Shown: in pieces, positions 5,629 to 10,598 of the stretch | Position numbering within the stretch: position 1 is the first letter of the stretch | Layout of the letters: every line of letters begins with the position of its first letter | NCBI GenBank assembly: GCA_026397495.1 | Contig: JAPLUS010000105.1 | Span: 1-10,598, forward strand | DNA: 10,598 nt | DNA from: Candidatus Zixiibacteriota bacterium | GTDB taxonomy: Bacteria > Zixibacteria > MSB-5A5 > GN15 > PGXB01 | Reading direction: 5' to 3' | The notes under the pieces: generated by a model | Database searches by the model: none | Seen by the model: the letters and a program-made list of their open reading frames with translations, nothing else | What the model was told of the DNA's origin: nothing | Program-made: the position numbers and the translations under genes

Positions 5629-5646
5629 GGCAGACTAAAGTCTGCC
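5629..5646. repeat. Uninterrupted GGCAGACT/AGTCTGCC palindrome, copy 3
   Basis: Perfect 8-bp inverted repeat with a 2-nt AA spacer, followed by GCGCACA as in the B repeats but without the rest of that unit. It lies 18 bp past the mlaD stop codon and could form a hairpin in the mlaD 3' end. It lacks a good T-tract. Confidence 0.75.
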
Positions 5647-5664
5647 GCGCACAAAAAGCCCCCC

Positions 5665-6600
5665 TTAAAAAACGGAAAATTTGAAATACTTGCGGGGATT
5701 TTTTTCGATGTCGGAGACAAGGCTCTCCACACGGATAATGAGATGCTTCACCTCCTGATACAACGAATCATCCCGAACCAGCGCTCCGGCGGAACCCTCG
5801 CCCCTTTCCACCCGCGCCAGAATCGAATCAATCCGCCCGGTGGATGAGCGAAGATTATCATAAAGCGCGGGATCGGAAATAAATTTGCCGGCGGTGCCGG
5901 TCTTGGAATTTATCTGGCCGGTAATATCGGCCAGATTCTTTGAAGCCTTTTCCACCGACGATATCAGCCGTTCCTGATTTTGCTGAAGATCTTTCACCAA
6001 AGAAGTTAAGGAAGTGACCAATTTGGTCATCTCGTAATAGAGGGTATCATTGGCGAATAATTTGCCGGCGGTTCCCTCGCCCCGTTTTAGCTGGCCGGTT
6101 AATTCCGTCAAATTATCCGATAGCTTACGGGCGCTGGACATAGCTTTTTGCCCTTCAGAAATCATGGCCACCGCATCGGCGGAGGAGATGGTTTGAATGG
6201 TACCACCCGGTTCCAATTGAGGCAGGGTTAATGTTCCCGGAATGATTTCAACATATTTATCTCCCAGAAAACCGATGTTTCCCAGCTTTACGGCGGCATT
6301 GGTGGTAATCATATTGCATATCTCTTTTTTGACCCGTATCTTAATCTCAATCTGGCGCACCGAATCAAGATTGACAAACTTAATCAGGGTTACATTGCCG
6401 ATTTCCACACCGGAAATCCATACCGGCGCACCGCTAACCAAGCCATTGACATTGGTAAAATAGGCCCGATAACTGACTTTGGAATCAAAGATAGAAGTTC
6501 CTTCACCGGAAAATGACACCCAGAGAAGGATTGCCAGCGCAAAAACCACCAGCACCCCAACTTTTATCTCTCCCCATTTAATTCTATTAGTCCGCTTCAT
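5665..6600 (-). CDS. mlaD: MlaD-family MCE lipid-transport protein
   Basis: Membrane-anchored lipid-binding subunit of a phospholipid ABC transporter between the inner and outer membranes. The 311-aa protein has one N-terminal membrane anchor (about 13-30) and then an MCE domain (about 40-121) with VNGLVSGAPVWISGVEIGNV and LGNIGFLGDKYVEI. The C-terminal helical part carries three repeats of a GxGxAGxL..D..LY unit (near 174-188, 233-247 and 267-281) and ends in NPRKYFKFSVF, a tail typical of MlaD homologues outside Proteobacteria. I chose ATG 6600 because GAGG at 6607-6610 sits 6 nt before it; the in-frame TTG at 6612 would overlap that site. It lies after the DUF5916 gene and that gene's terminator, so it may have its own promoter. 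Partners MlaF and MlaE lie 2.8 kb upstream on the same strand. Confidence 0.92.
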   Translation of the reverse strand: MKRTNRIKWGEIKVGVLVVFALAILLWVSFSGEGTSIFDSKVSYRAYFTNVNGLVSGAPVWISGVEIGNVTLIKFVNLDSVRQIEIKIRVKKEICNMITTNAAVKLGNIGFLGDKYVEIIPGTLTLPQLEPGGTIQTISSADAVAMISEGQKAMSSARKLSDNLTELTGQLKRGEGTAGKLFANDTLYYEMTKLVTSLTSLVKDLQQNQERLISSVEKASKNLADITGQINSKTGTAGKFISDPALYDNLRSSTGRIDSILARVERGEGSAGALVRDDSLYQEVKHLIIRVESLVSDIEKNPRKYFKFSVF

Positions 6601-6668
6601 TAGTAACCTCAATTAAATAAAACCATTTTTTAAGATATTAGCAACCAATTCTCTACGGGGGTTAAATA

Positions 6669-6696
6669 ATTATGAAGTTCAAAACCTGCCCGGCAA
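6669..6696 (-). promoter_or_regulatory. Possible mlaD promoter
   Basis: On the minus strand TTGCCG (6691-6696) and CATAAT (6669-6674) are separated by 16 bp, about 70 nt upstream of the mlaD start and beyond the upstream terminator. Both boxes are imperfect. The main support is position. Confidence 0.22.
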
Positions 6697-6784
6697 TGGG
6701 AATCCAGTAAGCAAAAATGCCTGACTGACAAAGATTTGGATAGGATAGATAGACTCGATTTGACAGGTCTGGTCAGGAGCCTCT

Positions 6785-6821
6785 CTAAAAATAATAAAAG
6801 GCGGCGTATGAAAGGCCGCCT
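6785..6821 (-). terminator. Intrinsic terminator after the DUF5916 gene
   Basis: On the minus strand AGGCGGC, a 9-nt loop and GCCGCCT (6799-6821) are followed directly by TTTTATTATTTTTA. It begins 26 nt after the DUF5916 stop codon and is the clearest intrinsic terminator in the window. It separates that gene from mlaD. Confidence 0.85.
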
Positions 6822-6847
6822 CTATATGCCCCAAAAAAGCATTATCA

Positions 6848-9175
6848 TTAAGTCTGGAACAGATATTGCAATTTCATAAAAAATTGGCGTGAAGTCATTT
6901 TCCAAGTGGTGGGAATATCCCTCTGGTGGAGTCCCCATCTCTGAATAGGAGCTATATCGCCAATGGCATAGTCTGAGCCTAAATAAAAAACGGAAAAGGA
7001 ATTCAATCTAAAAGTCATCAGAGGGTCAATATTCCAGGCTCGGTAAAAATCATCATACTGCACTACCAAACGGAGAGAGAGCTCCTTGGTGGCTTGAAAT
7101 TGAACTCTTGTTCGAGAAATATATCCATTGTAGTATCTTCCACCATTCTCAATATTGGTCATGCGGGAGAAATTAAAATTGGGTTCAATGGTAATTCTGC
7201 CAAATGGCTTTAAATTTAGGGCGGCGTTGATATTTGTATAATTTCCTTTTCCCATCGCATCATAAAAAATATCCCGACCCCGCCCAAAATAAATATCCAT
7301 TCCGATATTCTTACCGATAATGGCGGTAATTTCCGCCGAGGCATCGAAAAGGCCGTCAAATCTCTGTAATTGATAATATCGGGTGGCTCTATTGTATCCA
7401 ATGTCAAAGGCTGCTTGAGCAAAGTTCAACTGCCCGTCAAGATCAACAAAGGTTCCATTATTTTCCACATGGCCGTCAAAATCCCATCGATTGAATTTTG
7501 ATATCCCCCATCTCAATTGCTGTAAAATACCCCTGTTGAAATAGAAAGTGTATGAGGTAGACGGATTAAGTGTTCGATTATTGATGACCGGGTCATACCC
7601 GGTCGTGGTCCGATAGGCGGGACTTATTTGGTTGTAATCAATCATAAAATTCCAGCTCCGCGCATTACGACAGAATCTTGTTATAAGGGCCTCACCATAA
7701 TATGATTCCCCGTCAAGAGCAATGGTATGCTGGCCATTATCAAAGGTGGTATCGATATTTTGAGCCGCGAAATCAGCGACATAATCGGCCGTGAGGGCGG
7801 GGTTATTCAACTCTTTGGTATAGCTCCCAATAAACTGATAATCAAAAGCATAGTTTTTTGAAAGTCTCAGCCGCCCATCAAGACTGAGAATTGAGCCGAC
7901 CCCGTCATTCTCAAAGCGCCGATCGGTCAGCATAAAACCTACCCGCGAGCTTCCCCCAAATGCTCTTGAACCCCTCAGGACATTGACGGTGCTCTTGCCG
8001 ACATCTATAGGCGGAAGACTGCTTTGATTTAAGGGAACTATATATGGACTATTCTCATCACGGGCGATAAGAAACCCCAAAGCATTACCCCTTACGCGTC
8101 CTGTCAATTTGGCGGTATATTGCGGATTATTCACCGAACGGGTATAGAAGGAATTAAACATGGTGCGGAATATGTCACTGCCTTCTTGAAAATAGGGGCG
8201 TCTTTCCGGATACATCAGAGCTATGGTTGAATTGACCGCAATCTGAGCGGCATCGGCCTCAATCTGACTGAAATCAGGATTATAGGCGGCCTCAATGGTC
8301 ACATCCGAGGATATGGAATATTTCCCGCCCAGAGATAGTTCCCCTCTGGCATCGGCATTTTTAAATTCTACATCTTTGGAAGGGAGGCCATGAAGTTCTC
8401 CTGATTGGCTGGCCACAAAGGACGGAAGAAATTCTATTCCTTTCCCCGAATGTACATTCTGAATACCCTCCATTGTTCCCCATTGACAGGGCCAGCACTG
8501 TTCATTGCGATCGTAGGCGGCCCATGAATATTGATAGGCACTTTCCCGCGGACGGTTGCGCCAGAAGTCCATTCTCCATGTCTGCATCTCTTTATTGGGA
8601 AAGCGCAGGCCGGCAAATGGAATCGCTATTTCCACCTGATAACCGGAATCAGTTCTCTGCGCGGCCGATTCCCAAATCAAATCATAGCCCTGATCTTCAT
8701 CTCCAAGGCTCGACCAAAGGCCATCTTTCTGGATACCATAAGGATTCACAAAAAACTCATATGCCCATGTCCCAGTACCATAGGTATCAATCAAGACTAT
8801 AACAGCATCATTACCAAACCATTGATCACGTTGGCTCATTGTGGCGCGAATGGTCTTAGGGTCATCGTGGCAGACATAGGCTATGTATATTTTGCTATCA
8901 TCATAAGTAACACATACTTCCGTGGCAACGGCCGGAACCGTGTTATCACCTGGGCCACGCTCAATAAAATTATCAGTCCGGGCGGCCGCTTTCCACCCCA
9001 GATCATCCAATTTGCCATCTATATTAATTGAGCCATTGGACTTGGATATCTTTAAATTGGGACGAAAAACCGGCTGCGATGTTCCCATAGACGGCAATGG
9101 CATTAAGAAGGCAACTATCCCTATCATTATAGGAGAAAGCTTTATCAGAGTTTTTAAACAGATGAGGCTCTTCAT
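6848..9175 (-). CDS. DUF5916 outer-membrane protein with N-terminal CBM9-like domain
   Basis: A 775-aa exported protein. A signal peptide spans about residues 1-32 (basic start, hydrophobic 11-27). A carbohydrate-binding-family-9-like beta-sandwich (about 40-210) follows, with INIDGKLDDLGWKAA at its start, VCVTYDDSKIYIAYVCHD, and FRNRP-like WRNRPRESAY at its end. The rest fits the DUF5916 beta-barrel, with the hallmark NPDFSQIEADAAQIAVNST followed by YPERRPYFQEGSDIF at about 299-336 and alternating aromatic strands to the C terminus. It probably sits in the outer membrane. Substrate and function are not known; CBM9-like domains alone do not establish sugar binding. The start is supported by AGAGGGG at 9183-9189, 7 nt before ATG. 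It lies between mlaF and mlaD, with a -10 box upstream and a terminator downstream, so it looks like an independent unit. Confidence 0.9.
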   Translation of the reverse strand: MKSLICLKTLIKLSPIMIGIVAFLMPLPSMGTSQPVFRPNLKISKSNGSINIDGKLDDLGWKAAARTDNFIERGPGDNTVPAVATEVCVTYDDSKIYIAYVCHDDPKTIRATMSQRDQWFGNDAVIVLIDTYGTGTWAYEFFVNPYGIQKDGLWSSLGDEDQGYDLIWESAAQRTDSGYQVEIAIPFAGLRFPNKEMQTWRMDFWRNRPRESAYQYSWAAYDRNEQCWPCQWGTMEGIQNVHSGKGIEFLPSFVASQSGELHGLPSKDVEFKNADARGELSLGGKYSISSDVTIEAAYNPDFSQIEADAAQIAVNSTIALMYPERRPYFQEGSDIFRTMFNSFYTRSVNNPQYTAKLTGRVRGNALGFLIARDENSPYIVPLNQSSLPPIDVGKSTVNVLRGSRAFGGSSRVGFMLTDRRFENDGVGSILSLDGRLRLSKNYAFDYQFIGSYTKELNNPALTADYVADFAAQNIDTTFDNGQHTIALDGESYYGEALITRFCRNARSWNFMIDYNQISPAYRTTTGYDPVINNRTLNPSTSYTFYFNRGILQQLRWGISKFNRWDFDGHVENNGTFVDLDGQLNFAQAAFDIGYNRATRYYQLQRFDGLFDASAEITAIIGKNIGMDIYFGRGRDIFYDAMGKGNYTNINAALNLKPFGRITIEPNFNFSRMTNIENGGRYYNGYISRTRVQFQATKELSLRLVVQYDDFYRAWNIDPLMTFRLNSFSVFYLGSDYAIGDIAPIQRWGLHQRDIPTTWKMTSRQFFMKLQYLFQT

Positions 9176-9245
9176 ATATATTCCCCTCTATGTCCTATTT
9201 CGTAAAAGTTTCCATGCAATTACAGAGAAAGAAGGGATGAGTCGG

Positions 9246-9251
9246 ATTATA
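9246..9251 (-). promoter_or_regulatory. Likely -10 box for the DUF5916 gene
   Basis: A perfect TATAAT on the minus strand about 70 nt upstream of the DUF5916 start, inside the 181-bp AT-rich gap after mlaF. No good -35 is visible at 16-18 bp, so an activator or another sigma factor may be needed. It implies a leader of roughly 60 nt. Confidence 0.4.
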
Positions 9252-9356
9252 TAACCTAACAGCACGGGCAGATACTTTCTTTCTAACCATATGACTAACT
9301 TTAGTTACGAAAAAACATTTTATAGGTTTCAACGGGGAAAGAAATATTTATTTATT

Positions 9357-10151
9357 TTATGAATTATTTTTGTCGCCCGGATTGGACGGGACGGCAAATG
9401 AAGTGATATATGAAATTCTATCTCTAAAGGGGCTTAAAAACTCCTCCACTCGCGGTTCGCTTGAATGTCGGAGCTGCTCAAAATCGCCATCGAAAGCAAC
9501 CTCGCCGGCACTGATGATAATAAACCTTTTGGCCATTTGAAAAGCATCGGTTATTTGGTGAGTTACCACAATTGAGGTAACATTTTCCATTTGGGACAAT
9601 CTATTGATAAGACTGATGACATTTTCGGTTGCCTGCGGATCAAGGCCGGTGGTTGGCTCATCATAGAGCATAATTTTGGGATTGGTCGAAAGCAGAGCTC
9701 GGCCGATAGCCACCCGTCTCTGCATACCACCGGATAATTCATCCGGCAAACGGTCGATTATGTCATCGGCTAAACCGACAAAGCCAAGCATCTGCTTGAC
9801 TTTCTCTTCAATTTCCTCCGGGCTCATTTTGGAATATTCGAAAAGATAGAAACCAACATTTTCGCCGACCGACATTGAGTCAAATAAGGCCCCATCCTGA
9901 AAAACCATACCGATCCGCTTGCGAATTTCCCGCATCTGTTTTTCCCTCACTCCACAGATATCCTGATTATCGACCAATATCCGGCCGCTATCGGGGCGAA
10001 TGAGCCCGAGTATCAAGCGCAAGATAGTTGATTTTCCGGAGCCGGAGTGCCCCATAATAACTCGTGATTCGCCGGAGGGAATCTCGAAAGTAATGTTCTT
10101 GAGTATCTGCTTACCGTCTATCGAGTAGTTGATATTTCTGAAAGCGATCAT
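9357..10151 (-). CDS. mlaF: MlaF-type ABC transporter ATPase
   Basis: Cytoplasmic ATPase that powers the MlaE permease for phospholipid transport. The 264-aa protein has a complete nucleotide-binding domain: Walker A GHSGSGKST at 34-42, Q-loop in GMVFQDGALFDSMSVGENV (Gln85; the GALFDS stretch is typical of MlaF), signature LSGGM at 139-143, Walker B IMLYDEP at 160-166 and the H-loop His198. The C-terminal extension past about 230 (EEFLSPF and after) matches family layout. Its ATG overlaps the mlaE stop as ATGA (10148-10151), showing translational coupling, and AAAGG lies about 6 nt before the start. mlaD does not follow directly: a DUF5916 gene lies between. All catalytic residues are present. 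Confidence 0.95.
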   Translation of the reverse strand: MIAFRNINYSIDGKQILKNITFEIPSGESRVIMGHSGSGKSTILRLILGLIRPDSGRILVDNQDICGVREKQMREIRKRIGMVFQDGALFDSMSVGENVGFYLFEYSKMSPEEIEEKVKQMLGFVGLADDIIDRLPDELSGGMQRRVAIGRALLSTNPKIMLYDEPTTGLDPQATENVISLINRLSQMENVTSIVVTHQITDAFQMAKRFIIISAGEVAFDGDFEQLRHSSEPRVEEFLSPFRDRISYITSFAVPSNPGDKNNS

Positions 10152-10598
10152 AGGTAGCCTTTCAGAAAGGAAAAGACAACCTTGGTAATGATGAAATTGG
10201 TAATAAGAATGGTGATGGAAGCAATCATCACTGATTCGGTTGTCGCTCGCCCCACACCCTTGGTCCCTCCCTCAGCGGTAAATCCTTTATAGCAGGAAAT
10301 GAAACCTATGACGAAAGCATAGACAAACGGTTTTAGAATTCCAATAAAGAGATTGCCGAAATCCAATTTTTCTTTTACGGCGGTCCAATAGGTGGTTGAA
10401 GTAATATGTGAGATAAAGATAGCAATAAGCCAGGCGCCAAAAATTGCGATAACATCGCAAACAATCGTTAAAATTGGGAGCATAATTATCAGAGAAATCA
10501 GTCGCGGTGCCGCCAGTTTCCTCACCGGGTCGATGCCGAAAGCAATCAAGGCATCGAGCTGATTGGATGATTTCATGGCGCCGATTTCAGCTGTTATT
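10148..10598 (-). CDS. mlaE: MlaE-type permease, C-terminal part (5' end outside window)
   Basis: Inner-membrane permease (DUF140 family) of the Mla lipid transporter. The frame is open to the right edge of the window, so the Met at 10576 is internal: codons before it read ITAEIGA, and the joined stretch ITAEIGAMKSSNQLDALIAF is the conserved MlaE coupling region, usually ELGTM..TEQIDAL. The next conserved stretch, GIDPVRKLAAPRLI, is also present. About four hydrophobic segments follow, with FVYAFVIGFISCYKGFTAEGG and GVGRATTESVMIASITILITN as family-typical blocks. TGA at 10148-10150 overlaps the mlaF start. The N-terminal part lies outside. Confidence 0.95.
   Translation of the reverse strand, partial: ITAEIGAMKSSNQLDALIAFGIDPVRKLAAPRLISLIIMLPILTIVCDVIAIFGAWLIAIFISHITSTTYWTAVKEKLDFGNLFIGILKPFVYAFVIGFISCYKGFTAEGGTKGVGRATTESVMIASITILITNFIITKVVFSFLKGYL

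Larger units (their letters stand above)
4267..5664. other. Repeat-rich convergent intergenic spacer
   Basis: About 1.4 kb between the 3' ends of the helicase and mlaD genes, with no intact gene on either strand. Open frames here are short and pass through palindromes, so I treat them as chance. The region carries one MITE-like element, one broken GIY-YIG gene and at least four palindromic repeat families, listed separately. The parts I cannot explain are 4717-4753, 5089-5176 and 5257-5339. The last of these holds an 11-bp palindrome ATCCGTCGGAT and a degenerate copy of the CTGCCGCGCACA tail seen after other palindromes. No convincing GC-hairpin-plus-T-tract terminator for the helicase operon was seen. 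Confidence 0.8.

Noticed and set aside
8531..9031. 166-codon plus-strand frame antisense to the DUF5916 gene
   Set aside because: Overlaps a coding region with strong family signals on the other strand; its composition is typical of a shadow frame.
9293..9308. Small inverted repeat GTAACT-AA-AGTTAGT as a terminator after mlaF (minus strand)
   Set aside because: Stem of about 5 AT-rich pairs, a 2-nt loop and no T-tract after it.

Overview
The window is a chromosomal stretch from a diderm bacterium of moderate GC content. Two gene blocks converge on a 1.4-kb repeat-rich spacer. An Mla-type lipid-transport cluster (mlaE, mlaF, mlaD) and an outer-membrane DUF5916 beta-barrel protein imply an outer membrane. 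The large DUF5916 protein together with palindromic repeats in the spacer would fit an FCB-group or related candidate phylum (Zixibacteria-like). That placement is inference only: no rRNA or other phylogenetic marker is present.

Plus strand, 1-4266: a tight run of five genes. They are the 3' end of deoB (phosphopentomutase), deoC (deoxyribose-phosphate aldolase), a 65-aa cysteine-rich protein of unknown function, an archaemetzincin-like protein whose catalytic motif is degenerate, and a 757-aa YprA/MrfA-type superfamily 2 helicase with a C-terminal cysteine cluster. Spacings are 33, 42, 3 and 7 nt, so cotranscription is likely. DeoB and DeoC form the deoxynucleoside catabolic route (deoxyribose-1-P to deoxyribose-5-P to glyceraldehyde-3-P plus acetaldehyde). 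The helicase family is linked to DNA repair. The two small genes between them have no assigned job.

Spacer, 4267-5664: no intact gene is seen. It holds several interleaved families of short palindromes. Six of them share TGTCAT...ATCCAG flanks while their stem arms differ and stay self-complementary. It also holds a 244-bp MITE-like element with 17-bp terminal inverted repeats, inserted into the centre of a palindrome of which uninterrupted copies lie elsewhere in the window. A GIY-YIG endonuclease gene on the minus strand is interrupted by one in-frame TGA and is bordered by one of the palindromes.

Minus strand, 10598-5665, in transcription order: mlaE (partial, runs off the window), mlaF (ATGA overlap with mlaE), a DUF5916/CBM9-like outer-membrane protein with a likely promoter and a clear intrinsic terminator of its own, and mlaD. 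MlaE is the permease, MlaF the ATPase and MlaD the membrane-anchored MCE lipid-binding subunit of a phospholipid transporter. The DUF5916 gene splits mlaF from mlaD, which is unusual.
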